A stretch of DNA of 64,000 nt, from the NCBI GenBank assembly GCA_964348455.1, contig CAYGCQ010000002.1:1-64000 (forward strand), written 5' to 3'. Below are positions 56,651 through 64,000 of the stretch, piece by piece. Source of the stretch: UBA10133 sp964348455 (GTDB taxonomy: Bacteria > Patescibacteriota > Microgenomatia > UBA1400 > MFAQ01). The notes below the pieces were generated by a model. The model worked only from the letters and a program-made list of their open reading frames with translations, was not told the origin of the DNA and did not search any database. The position numbers were made by a program, and so were the translations under genes. Within the stretch, counting starts at the first letter, position 1, and each line of letters starts with the position of its first letter.

Positions 56651-58555
56651 ATGTCAAAAATAATCGGCATCGATCTCGGAACCACCAACTCAGCAGTTGC
56701 TGTTATGGAGGGTGGAGTAGCCAAAATAATCCCCTCATCCGAAGGCAGAAACACTTTCCCATCCATAGTCGAACCTATTAAAGGTTTGGTTGGCGATGTT
56801 GCAAAACGTCAAATGGTTTTAAACTCTTCCAATACTATATTTAGTGTCAAGAGACTAATGGGTCAAAAATTCAGTGGCAAACAATCACAGAAAACCAAAG
56901 AAATCGCACCTTTTGACATTGTCGAAGGTAAGGATGGGATGGCCGTTATTAACTTGGGAGGCAAAAATTTTACTCCACAAGAAATCTCTGCCAAAATTCT
57001 TCAAAAAGCTAAAGCTGACGCAGAAGCTTATCTCGGCACTACGGTTACTGATGCTGTAATCACAGTTCCTGCATATTTTGATGATTCCCAGCGCCAGGCA
57101 ACCAAGCAGGCCGGCGAAATTGCCGGACTCAATGTCCAAAGAATAGTAAACGAACCGACTGCAGCTGCTTTAGCTTATGGTTTGGATAAGGGGAAAAATG
57201 AAACTGTTGTTGTCTACGATCTCGGCGGCGGCACCTTTGATGTCTCGATACTTGAGTTAGGTGATGGTGTCTTTGAGGTTAAATCAACCAATGGCGACAC
57301 TTTCCTGGGAGGCGATGATTTTGATCGCAGAGTTATTGACTTTATCGTTTCAGAATTCAAAAAAGAATCCGGTGTTGATCTTTCCTTGGATAAACAAGCT
57401 CTTCAGAGAATTAAAGACTCGGCAGAAAAGGCCAAGATTGAACTGTCCAGCGCTACAGAGACAGAGATAAATCAACCCTTCATTACACAAAAAGATGGCC
57501 AGCCTCTTCACTTAACCATGAAGATTACGAGGGCTAAATTAGAAGAGCTTGTTGACGATCTTATCCAAAAAACCATCGAGCCTTGTAAAAAAGCCTTGAC
57601 TGACGCCAAGCTAAAAAAGACCGATATTGCTGAAATTATCCTAGTCGGTGGCATGACACGCATGCCCAAGGTTCAGAAGATTGTGAAGGAATTCTTTGAA
57701 AAAGAGCCAAACAAATCTGTAAATCCGGACGAAGCAGTAGCCCTTGGAGCAGCTATTCAGGGCGGAGTTATCTCAGGAGATGTTAAGGATGTTCTTCTTC
57801 TGGATGTCACTCCTCTGACTCTTGGCATAGAAACTATGGGTAGTGTCATGACTCCTCTAATTGAAAGGAACACAACAGTTCCTTCCAGCAAGTCTCAGGT
57901 GTTTTCGACTGCTTCCGACAATCAGCCTCAGGTCGAGATTCATATTCTCCAAGGAGAAAGACCTATGGCCTCAGACAACAAGACTCTAGGCAGTTTTGTT
58001 CTGGATGGCATTCCGGCAGCACCGCGGGGAGTTCCTCAGATTGAAGTTACTTTCGACATAGATGCCAATGGTATTCTAAATGTCTCAGCTAAAGACAAGG
58101 CGACAGGAAAAGAACAGAAGATCACCATCAAGAACGCTACCAATCTATCTGATGATGAGGTTGAGAAGATGAAGCAAGACGCTCAAAAGTATGCAGAAGA
58201 GGATAAAAAGAAAAAAGAAATGGTAGACAAGAAAAATGAGGCCGACACTCTGATTCTTCAGACACGTAAGGTCCTTAATGATGCCGGTGACAAATTTGGT
58301 GCCGATGCGGCCAAGGAAATGACCGATTCACTAGATGAACTGGAAAAAGAAGTTAAAAACGAAAAAGTTACTTTGGAATCTCTTGACGCTAAGTTGAAGG
58401 CTTCCACTGAGTTAGTCCAGAAACACGCCGAGGCTCTTTATAAAGCAGCTGCCGAAAAAGACAAACCAGCCGAAGAAGCCAAAGTCGAAGGTGATGCGAC
58501 AGGAGCTAAGTCGGAGGATACCAAGACAGCTGAAGAGGGAGAGGTTGTAGAATAA
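56651..58555 (+). CDS. dnaK: Chaperone DnaK (Hsp70)
   Basis: 634 residues. IIGIDLGTTNSAVAVMEGG, VVYDLGGGTFDVSILELG, ILVGGMTRMPKVQKIVKEFF and the substrate domain with HILQGERPMASDNK are all canonical. The acidic tail (EEAKVEGDATGAKSED) ends the protein without the EEVKDKK-type end of many homologues. An ATP-driven foldase working with GrpE and DnaJ encoded on either side. Confidence 0.98.
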   Translation: MSKIIGIDLGTTNSAVAVMEGGVAKIIPSSEGRNTFPSIVEPIKGLVGDVAKRQMVLNSSNTIFSVKRLMGQKFSGKQSQKTKEIAPFDIVEGKDGMAVINLGGKNFTPQEISAKILQKAKADAEAYLGTTVTDAVITVPAYFDDSQRQATKQAGEIAGLNVQRIVNEPTAAALAYGLDKGKNETVVVYDLGGGTFDVSILELGDGVFEVKSTNGDTFLGGDDFDRRVIDFIVSEFKKESGVDLSLDKQALQRIKDSAEKAKIELSSATETEINQPFITQKDGQPLHLTMKITRAKLEELVDDLIQKTIEPCKKALTDAKLKKTDIAEIILVGGMTRMPKVQKIVKEFFEKEPNKSVNPDEAVALGAAIQGGVISGDVKDVLLLDVTPLTLGIETMGSVMTPLIERNTTVPSSKSQVFSTASDNQPQVEIHILQGERPMASDNKTLGSFVLDGIPAAPRGVPQIEVTFDIDANGILNVSAKDKATGKEQKITIKNATNLSDDEVEKMKQDAQKYAEEDKKKKEMVDKKNEADTLILQTRKVLNDAGDKFGADAAKEMTDSLDELEKEVKNEKVTLESLDAKLKASTELVQKHAEALYKAAAEKDKPAEEAKVEGDATGAKSEDTKTAEEGEVVE

Positions 58556-58571
58556 TCTATAGTCATTGTTT

Positions 58572-58589
58572 GGCCGCCTTCGGGCGGCC
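58572..58589 (+). terminator. GC-rich hairpin between dnaK and dnaJ
   Basis: Perfect 7-bp stem GGCCGCC/GGCGGCC with loop TTCG, 16 bp after the dnaK stop. There is no T-run, so it is more likely an RNA-stability or attenuation element that lowers dnaJ relative to dnaK than a full terminator. Confidence 0.6.
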
Positions 58590-58610
58590 ATTGCAATCTG
58601 GATAATAAAT

Positions 58611-59471
58611 ATGGCAACCACACGCGATCTGTACGATATTTTAGGTTTATCAAAAACTGCTACAGCGGCAGAAATAAAATCTGCCTACAGAAAGCTGGCT
58701 CTAAAGTGGCACCCCGACAGAAACAAAGAAAAGGATGCCACTGAAAAGTTTAAAGAGATTAACGAAGCCTATGAAATCTTAAGCAGTCCGGAAAAGAAAT
58801 CTAAATACGATCAGTTTGGCCACGCTGCCTTCGGTGGCGGCACCGGATTTAATCCAAATGGTGGAGCTTCCGGCAATCCTTTTTCTTCCTATTACTCTAC
58901 TGGAGGCAATATCAACTTCGAAGATCTTTTTGGTGGTCAGGGAGGTTTTTCTGACCCATTTGACATTTTTAGCTCATTTTTTGGTGGCAATGCCGGCGCT
59001 GGTAGGAGACAGGCCAAGCCTCACTACTCTTTAAAGCTTGAATTCATGGATGCGGTCAACGGAACCGAAAAAACTATTGTTCATCAGGGAAAACAATATA
59101 CCGTGAAGGTTCCGGCTGGTGTTGATGAGGGTAATCAAATTCGCTACGACCAGTTCGATGTCAGTTTTAACATTAAAGTGAGCCCCACTTTCAAACGACA
59201 AGGCTATGACGTCATCATCAATCACGAAATTCCTTTTACTCTAGCAATTATGGGTGGAGAAATTGAAGTTCCAACTCTAGAAGGAAAAACCAAACTTCGC
59301 ATTCGACCAGGCACACAGCCAGAGTCAGTTCTTCGTCTAACAGGCAAAGGGATCAAGTATCTTCAGTCTAATAAGCATGGCGATCTTTACATCCGTTTTG
59401 TCATCAAGATACCATCCAAGATATCAGGAAAGCAAAAAGATTTACTCAAAAAATTCGAAGCCCTATCTTAG
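58611..59471 (+). CDS. dnaJ: DnaJ-family co-chaperone without zinc finger (CbpA type)
   Basis: 286 residues from the ATG at 58611 (an earlier in-frame ATG at 58566 lies in the hairpin and is unlikely). J domain 4-66 with the HPD in LKWHPDRNKEKDA; a Gly/Phe-rich linker (about 70-125); then two beta client-binding domains, NGTEKTIVHQGKQYTVKVPAG and GGEIEVPTLEGKTKLRIRPG. The four-repeat zinc finger of type A DnaJ is absent. It stimulates DnaK ATPase. Confidence 0.94.
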   Translation: MATTRDLYDILGLSKTATAAEIKSAYRKLALKWHPDRNKEKDATEKFKEINEAYEILSSPEKKSKYDQFGHAAFGGGTGFNPNGGASGNPFSSYYSTGGNINFEDLFGGQGGFSDPFDIFSSFFGGNAGAGRRQAKPHYSLKLEFMDAVNGTEKTIVHQGKQYTVKVPAGVDEGNQIRYDQFDVSFNIKVSPTFKRQGYDVIINHEIPFTLAIMGGEIEVPTLEGKTKLRIRPGTQPESVLRLTGKGIKYLQSNKHGDLYIRFVIKIPSKISGKQKDLLKKFEALS

Positions 59472-59502
59472 ATGTAAGAAGAGATTCTTGAATAAAAGCG
59501 CG

Positions 59503-59511
59503 TGTTATAAT
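59503..59511 (+). promoter_or_regulatory. Extended -10 promoter of the nusA operon
   Basis: TGT-TATAAT with no good -35 at 17 bp. Predicted start near 59517-59519, at the 5' base of the leader stem. Confidence 0.7.
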
Positions 59512-59516
59512 AATCA

Positions 59517-59657
59517 GGATATGTAATGTTATTTATGGGCGGCGTAGGTCGTCTTTTTTATAATCAAGCACCATAAGGAAGTTACAATCGATGATTAAGA
59601 GCAAGTCAGCAAAAAGGCAATGAGCAGCCTCTGACTAAACACTATAAAATTACATAT
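59517..59657 (+). ncRNA. Structured leader RNA upstream of nusA (candidate)
   Basis: About 140 nt between promoter and nusA. Closing stem P1 pairs ATATGTAAT (59519-59527) with ATTACATAT (59649-59657), extended by TTAT (59529-59532) with ATAA (59644-59647). P2 pairs TTATGG (59533-59538) with CCATAA (59571-59576). P3 pairs AGTCAG (59604-59609) with CTGACT (59631-59636) and inner AGGC/GCCT. TAATCA (59561-59566) in the P2 loop can pair with TGATTA (59592-59597), a possible pseudoknot. No known riboswitch consensus is recognised. It may control nusA-infB or be processed as a separate RNA. Confidence 0.5.
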
Positions 59658-59681
59658 ATAAAATAAAAATATAAACAAAAC

Positions 59682-60887
59682 ATGGACACACAAACCCTTA
59701 CCGCTCGTACCGAATTTGCAGCTGCCATCAATCAAATCTGTTCAGAGAGAGGCATTTCTCCTGAAATCGTTCTAAATGCTATCAACGATGCTCTAGTTGC
59801 TTCTTTTAAGAAAGACTATCCTGAGCAGGCACTCAAGTTTGAGGAAGAAGAATTAATTATTTCGGCTGACGTTGACTCCGAAAACGGTCAGTTCCGCTTA
59901 TTTTTAGGCAAAGAAGACGCCAAAAAGAAAGATCTAAAAGAAATCACCCCCCCTGGCTTCGGACGTATCGCTGCTCAAGCAGCCAAGCAGGTTATTCTTC
60001 AAACAATCCGCGAAGCTGAGCGTGAGGCTGTTCTGGCCGAATATCAGGATCACCTGGGAGAGGTTATGACAGGGATGGTCCAACGCATGGATGGTCGTAA
60101 TGTAGTCATTGATTTAGGTCGGGGACAGGCTGTGATGCCTATTGATGAACAGGTTCGCACTGAGTTCTATCGCCTCAACTCACGCATAAGTGTATACCTC
60201 AAAGAAATTACCGAAACCATCAAAGGCAAGCAAATAGTCTGTTCAAGGGCAGATGATAGACTTTTGGCTGGACTTTTCCAGAGAGAAGTTCCTGAGGTGA
60301 GCTCGGGTGCCGTAATCATTAAGGCCATTGCCCGAGAGCCGGGTTCTCGATCCAAAATTGCAGTTGAATCCACCCAATCTGGAGTAGATCCTGTAGGTTC
60401 TTGTGTTGGCCAAAAAGGAGTTCGAGTTCAAGCCGTCATCAATGATCTAAACAATGAAAAAATTGACATAATCCAATACTCTGAAGAAAAAGATAAATTC
60501 ATAAAATCAGCCCTAGCCCCGGCCGATGGTTTAAGTATCTCTTTCGACCCAAGGTCGGGCGAAACAACTGTTACTGTTCCAGCTGATCAACTTTCATTAG
60601 CTATTGGCCGAGGGGGGCAAAATGTTAAGCTCGCAGCTAAACTCACAGGCACAAAACTTCGAATAGTCTCAGAGCAAGCCTCTCCTGAATCTGCTATTGT
60701 AGTCACAGGAACCGAAGAGTTCGAGATTGATCAGCTAGATCTGGAAACAAAAGCCAGAAACATTCTAGTTGAAGCCGGTCTCACACACATTGAAGATCTT
60801 TCAGAAGAAAAGTTGGACTCTGTCAAAGGCATTGGCCCCAAAACTCTTGAGAAAATCAAGATCCAGCTCGCTTCATACAAAAGCTAA
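59682..60887 (+). CDS. nusA: Transcription factor NusA
   Basis: 401 residues. N-terminal RNA-polymerase-binding domain (FAAAINQICSERGISPEIVLNAIND, about 10-35), S1 domain (about 125-190; GEVMTGMVQRMDGRNVVIDLG), and two KH domains with DPVGSCVGQKGVRVQAV and AIGRGGQNVKLAAKLTG. A C-terminal helix-hairpin-helix segment (KARNILVEAGLTHIEDL...GIGPKTLEKIK) ends it. It modulates pausing, termination and antitermination. First gene of the nusA-infB-DHH operon; rimP, usually in front, is missing. Confidence 0.97.
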   Translation: MDTQTLTARTEFAAAINQICSERGISPEIVLNAINDALVASFKKDYPEQALKFEEEELIISADVDSENGQFRLFLGKEDAKKKDLKEITPPGFGRIAAQAAKQVILQTIREAEREAVLAEYQDHLGEVMTGMVQRMDGRNVVIDLGRGQAVMPIDEQVRTEFYRLNSRISVYLKEITETIKGKQIVCSRADDRLLAGLFQREVPEVSSGAVIIKAIAREPGSRSKIAVESTQSGVDPVGSCVGQKGVRVQAVINDLNNEKIDIIQYSEEKDKFIKSALAPADGLSISFDPRSGETTVTVPADQLSLAIGRGGQNVKLAAKLTGTKLRIVSEQASPESAIVVTGTEEFEIDQLDLETKARNILVEAGLTHIEDLSEEKLDSVKGIGPKTLEKIKIQLASYKS

Positions 60888-60896
60888 TTAAATCCT

Positions 60897-62303
60897 ATGC
60901 CAGAAAAACTTACGGCCACGAGACCTCCCGTGGTAACTATCCTTGGACATGTTGACCATGGAAAGACCTCATTATTAGATCGTATCCGACACGCTAAAGT
61001 GGCTGCTGGAGAAGTTGGTGGTATTACCCAAGCCATCGGAGCTTACCAAATAGAATACAAGGGTCAAAAAATTACTTTTATTGACACTCCCGGTCATGCT
61101 GCTTTTTCCGCCATGCGTAGGCGTGGAGGACAGGCTGCTGATGTCGCCATCCTTCTTGTTGCCGCCGATGACTCGGTCATGCCTCAAACAGTCGAATCCA
61201 TTGAACACATTAAATCTGCTGGGATTCCTTTTGTTGTCGCTGTAAACAAGGTCGATCTTCCAGGGGTAAATCCTGAGAAGGTCAAGACTGATCTGGCGAG
61301 TAATGGGGTCTATGCCGAAGGTTATGGCGGTAATGTTCCCTTGGTAAACATTTCTGCTAAAACAGGTACAGGTGTTGATGATTTGCTTGAAGTGATTATC
61401 CTTTTAGCTGAGCTGGAAGAATTAAAAGATAACTCCACGGAGTCTCCTGCTACCGCTCTTGTTATAGAATCGTCTCTTCATCCTCAGATTGGTCCTCTAG
61501 CAACATTATTGGTAAAGTCTGGCATTTTCAAAAAAAATGACGGATTGTTTTTTGGCAAGAAGAACATCGGCAAAATCCGCTCAATGATTGATTACTTGGG
61601 CAAAGCTATTATTGAGGCTGGCCCCTCAACTCCTTTTCAAGTCATTGGGCTTTCTGATGTTCCTAGTGTTGGGGACATTCTCACTGACGCACCGACCTCA
61701 TCGGTCAAATTAGTTGACTCCTTAGATTCGGATGCAACTGTAATAAACTCTGACATTCCCAACATCCTTCTTAAGGCAGATGTCCAAGGATCTCTTGAAG
61801 CGATAATCGGAACCATCAAAGACAAAGCTAACATTGTTTATTCAGCCGTTGGGAACATTACGGATAATGATATTCAGACTGCTAGTGCTGCTGGGGCTGA
61901 GATTCTTGGTTTCAATGTTCGGATTTCAAGCTCAGTCACTAAATTGGCAGAAGTCGAAGGCGTCAAATTTTCCAATTTTAAGATTATTTATCAACTCTTT
62001 GATTATTTAAAGGATTTACAAATAAAGAAAACTATTGCTCAAGGTCCAAAAATAATTGAGACCGGCCAGGCAACAGTATTAAAAGTCTTCAATTACGGAG
62101 GCACTTTAGTATATGGATGTGAAGTTACTTCTGGAAAAATAAAACTTGGAGACAAGATTCAAAATTCAAGAATATCCACTTTAAAAATAAATAAAGCTGA
62201 TGTCCTTGAAGCTAAAAAGGGTCAAGAGTTCGGTGCTACACTGACTCCGTCCATTGAATTTAAGCCTGGTGATATAATGACGGCTACTACTATAGAAGCC
62301 TAA
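60897..62303 (+). CDS. infB: Translation initiation factor IF-2 (short form)
   Basis: 468 residues. The G domain starts almost at once: VVTILGHVDHGKTSLLDRIR, DTPGHAAFSAMRRRG, VAVNKVDLPG. Domains II, C1 and the fMet-tRNA-binding C2 follow to residue 468 (GGTLVYGCEVTSGKIKLGD). The long N-terminal region of E. coli IF-2 is absent. It delivers initiator tRNA to the 30S subunit. The gap to nusA is 9 bp. Confidence 0.97.
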   Translation: MPEKLTATRPPVVTILGHVDHGKTSLLDRIRHAKVAAGEVGGITQAIGAYQIEYKGQKITFIDTPGHAAFSAMRRRGGQAADVAILLVAADDSVMPQTVESIEHIKSAGIPFVVAVNKVDLPGVNPEKVKTDLASNGVYAEGYGGNVPLVNISAKTGTGVDDLLEVIILLAELEELKDNSTESPATALVIESSLHPQIGPLATLLVKSGIFKKNDGLFFGKKNIGKIRSMIDYLGKAIIEAGPSTPFQVIGLSDVPSVGDILTDAPTSSVKLVDSLDSDATVINSDIPNILLKADVQGSLEAIIGTIKDKANIVYSAVGNITDNDIQTASAAGAEILGFNVRISSSVTKLAEVEGVKFSNFKIIYQLFDYLKDLQIKKTIAQGPKIIETGQATVLKVFNYGGTLVYGCEVTSGKIKLGDKIQNSRISTLKINKADVLEAKKGQEFGATLTPSIEFKPGDIMTATTIEA

Positions 62304-62305
62304 CT

Positions 62306-63280
62306 ATGGAAGACAAAACCCAGTTTATATCAGCCAAAAAAATCTTCGATTCCGCATCCTCATTTATTGTTGCTCTACCCCCTGACCCCTCTTTAGACAT
62401 TGTTTCTTCCGGCCTTAGTCTCCATCTAGCCCTAATTGCTTCCGGGAAAAAATCTCAAATTGGATGTGGCACTCCAGTTCACATTGATCCCAAAATTATC
62501 GGTGCTCAGGAAATAGCGGACAGTATTGGTGCAAAGAATCTAATTATCTCCTTTGATTATCACGAAGATGATCTCGAAAAAGTAGACTATGATGTTCGTC
62601 CTGATGGAAAATTTTATCTAATGGTCAAGCCAAAATCTGGCGCTCCAGTTCCAGATGTCAGTAATGTAAAGTATTCCTACTCCGGGGCTCAAGCAGATTT
62701 GGTCATAACTTTAGGCATTAATTCTCTGGAGGAACTAGGAAAGATATACGCCGACGAAAAAAACTTTTTAGATGAAGGTAAGATTTTAAGTTTAAACATT
62801 ACCCCCTGGCCTGTCCAGTTCACCAAAAACATTCTCCACCAAACATCCACCTGCTTTTCAGAGCTTGTAGCGGAACTAATTGAGAAAGTGGATTTAAAAA
62901 TGTCAGGTGATGCCGCCAGAAACTTATTACAGTTCATATACGAAGAAACAAAAAATCTTACGAGCCCAAAGATGACAGCCGGAACCTTTTCCTCAATCGC
63001 TTATCTAATGAGAAATGGAGCTAAATTACCAAGCCAGCAGACTTATACTCCCAGGTTTGCTCAGCCAACCTTTTTTGAAGCCCCTCACGCACCGCTCAGC
63101 ACCTCTGTCATTCCGACCGAAGTGGAGGAATCTCAAACCACCAATATAGGGGACGAAGAAAATATTCCCATGCCACAGGAAGAGAATAAGCCTTACGTCA
63201 TACCTCCTTCCAAGCTAACCGAACAGCCGGTGCCAAACGACTGGACCAAGCCCAAGATCTTCCGCGCAGGCGACCTGTAG
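62306..63280 (+). CDS. DHH/NrnA-like protein with degenerate active site
   Basis: 324 residues, 2 bp after infB, the position usually held by rbfA and NrnA-type DHH phosphoesterases. SFIVALPPDPSLDIVSSGLSLHLALIASGKK (a long stretch at about 18-48) aligns with the NrnA opening, but the histidine of HxNPDxDxxGS is replaced, and no DHH triplet follows (the corresponding strand reads LIISFDYHEDD). Metal-dependent activity is therefore doubtful. The last 75 residues are Pro-rich and low complexity, with residues about 268-277 encoded by an inserted repeat (63107-63136). Confidence 0.65.
   Translation: MEDKTQFISAKKIFDSASSFIVALPPDPSLDIVSSGLSLHLALIASGKKSQIGCGTPVHIDPKIIGAQEIADSIGAKNLIISFDYHEDDLEKVDYDVRPDGKFYLMVKPKSGAPVPDVSNVKYSYSGAQADLVITLGINSLEELGKIYADEKNFLDEGKILSLNITPWPVQFTKNILHQTSTCFSELVAELIEKVDLKMSGDAARNLLQFIYEETKNLTSPKMTAGTFSSIAYLMRNGAKLPSQQTYTPRFAQPTFFEAPHAPLSTSVIPTEVEESQTTNIGDEENIPMPQEENKPYVIPPSKLTEQPVPNDWTKPKIFRAGDL
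63107..63136. repeat. Interspersed repeat inside the DHH-like gene
   Basis: GTCATTCCGACCGAAGTGGA with GGAATCTCA, the same type as 36552-36590, in frame as SVIPTEVEESQ. Confidence 0.8.
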
Positions 63281-63327
63281 TAGGATAATACCCGTAAACC
63301 TTGCCCACTGAAAAGGAGTCTCATAAA

Positions 63328-63491
63328 ATGAGAATTTTGACAAGTTATGAGAACTGGCCTATGAGGTAGAAGAGTTTCCCGAGCCAAATCGCGTTACGAA
63401 TATTTACTGGATGGGCTTAAACACTCCGGATGATAATCTACGACCCACATACGGGCCCTTTTTGTTACAAGAGCTTATATTACACCCGTAG
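63328..63491 (+). pseudogene. Small gene with apparent -1 frameshift
   Basis: AAGGAG, then ATG at 63328 gives MRILTSYENWPMR and a TAG at 63367. In the -1 frame the sequence stays open as ELAYEVEEFPEPNRVTNIYW and on to PFLLQELILHP, stop 63489-63491. One extra G after GAG near 63351 would join them into a protein of about 54 residues. No slippery heptamer is seen. Either a recent mutation, a sequencing error or recoding. Product not recognised. Confidence 0.5.
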
Positions 63492-63523
63492 TACAATAAT
63501 CCATAAATTTGCACGGAGGCAAA

Positions 63524-63888
63524 ATGAAGATCTTAGTTGTGCGTGAACATTTCAATAACGGAAAGTAGTTGAAGCAGACACTGCAAATAATGTATTCCTA
63601 ATCCTTGACACTGAGGATTTGGCATTTGGTTTCGCCAAAATTGCCAATGTCGATGGTTCTCCAAGATTTTTGATGTGCCAAGAATTTCATGAACGAATCC
63701 GCATAACTGACAATCTCTCGGTGCACCCAGTAATTCTGAACGGGGTTCCGATCCAAGAAGAATCTGAGAAATCTTTTAGTTATGGAGATGTTCTGCAGGT
63801 TCATTACACATACACCGACAATCAGCTACTCTCTCGAGACACTGTGGTCCTGGTCCCAGAAGGAACGCCGGCTCAGTTCCGAGCTTAA
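63524..63888 (+). pseudogene. Small gene with apparent -1 frameshift
   Basis: CGGAGG precedes ATG 63524, giving MKILVVREHFNNGK and a TAG at 63566. The -1 frame from 63559 continues VVEADTANNVFLILDTED, then a beta-rich domain with VDGSPRFLMCQEFHERI to DTVVLVPEGTPAQFRA, stop 63886-63888. One extra G at AAG-TAG would restore NGKVVEAD and a single 121-residue product. The terminator at 63895-63923 is intact. Possible -10 TACAAT at 63492-63497. No known family. An alternative TTG start at 63619 would make an 89-residue protein without a ribosome site. Confidence 0.55.
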
Positions 63889-63894
63889 AGTCCA

Positions 63895-63923
63895 AAGGCC
63901 CCTAGTTATTAGGGGTCTTTTTT
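63895..63923 (+). terminator. Intrinsic terminator
   Basis: CCCCTA/TAGGGG stem with a short loop and a six-T tail, 7 bp after the stop at 63888. Confidence 0.92.
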
Positions 63924-63931
63924 CATGCCTG

Positions 63932-63960
63932 TTGGCAAATCCCCCCTTATCTGCTACAAT
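63932..63960 (+). promoter_or_regulatory. Promoter of the gene entering the right edge
   Basis: TTGGCA, 17 bp, TACAAT; the -10 ends 10 nt before the ATG at 63971, so a leaderless or near-leaderless mRNA is expected. Confidence 0.75.
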
Positions 63961-63970
63961 ACCGATTGAT

Positions 63971-64000
63971 ATGGCTCTTAAATCAGACACAAAAATAGAC
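63971..64000 (+). CDS. Start of a gene cut by the window edge
   Basis: Only ten codons, MALKSDTKID, are visible. The start is supported by the promoter just upstream. In many bacteria rpsO lies near nusA-infB, and this N-terminus would be compatible with S15, but ten residues cannot decide. Confidence 0.5.
   Translation, partial: MALKSDTKID

Noticed and set aside
63328..63888. Programmed -1 frameshifting as the explanation for the two broken small genes
   Set aside because: No X-XXY-YYZ slippery heptamer or downstream pseudoknot is evident at either shift point. Error or mutation is preferred, though not excluded by data here.

Overview
The window looks like chromosome of a reduced-genome bacterium of the Candidate Phyla Radiation (Patescibacteria), most likely a Microgenomates-type lineage. 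That placement is an inference from short housekeeping proteins (an IF-2 without its long N-terminus, a 242-residue HrcA, a 640-residue PcrA), paired FemAB proteins, a DUF2298 protein, cysteine-rich surface proteins beside PilN/PilO-like genes, and a tRNA without encoded CCA. No plasmid, prophage, rRNA or CRISPR array is visible.

Layout. 0-0.5 kb: the 5' part of a LAGLIDADG homing endonuclease and tRNA-Cys. 0.6-1.8 kb: a PEGA/SH3 lipoprotein and a small partner. 1.8-8.0 kb: a minus-strand envelope-glycan block (UbiA-type phosphoribosyltransferase, WecA/MraY-type transferase, GT2) with TatD and MetRS. 8-13.2 kb: a repeat-rich zone with small membrane proteins, RmuC and a DUF1861-like propeller. 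13.3-22 kb: metabolic and repair genes (a nucleotidyltransferase, an Ldh2 oxidoreductase, GNATs, TspO, a helicase-nuclease) with two gene relics. 22-36.5 kb: mixed genes including a LexA-type HTH fused to a truncated nucleotide-sugar dehydrogenase, ThyX-UNG, a radical SAM protein, TerC, two FemAB proteins, PcrA, TpiA and LCP. 36.6-49.3 kb: a long minus-strand surface locus (DUF2298, a FAD oxidoreductase, five cell-surface proteins, PilO/PilN-like). 49.3-64 kb: core genes (S20, MurJ, LepA, HrcA-GrpE-DnaK-DnaJ, NusA-IF2-DHH-like).

Expression signals fall into two classes. About nineteen transcription units have a -10 hexamer ending 6-10 nt (usually exactly 6) before the start codon and no Shine-Dalgarno, so their mRNAs are probably leaderless. 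About a dozen mostly single genes instead carry a strong AAGGAG/GGAGG site, and most of these also have their own intrinsic terminator.

Most notable: a 179-bp sequence present twice with no difference, 41 kb apart in inverted orientation, each copy joined to the T-tract of a terminator; the HTH-dehydrogenase fusion with helically phased TTACTAA repeats at its start; the pilus-linked surface-protein locus; short palindromic repeats inserted inside coding genes; a folded leader before nusA; and two neighbouring small genes that each appear to lack a single G. All functions are read from sequence only. No search or folding program was run.
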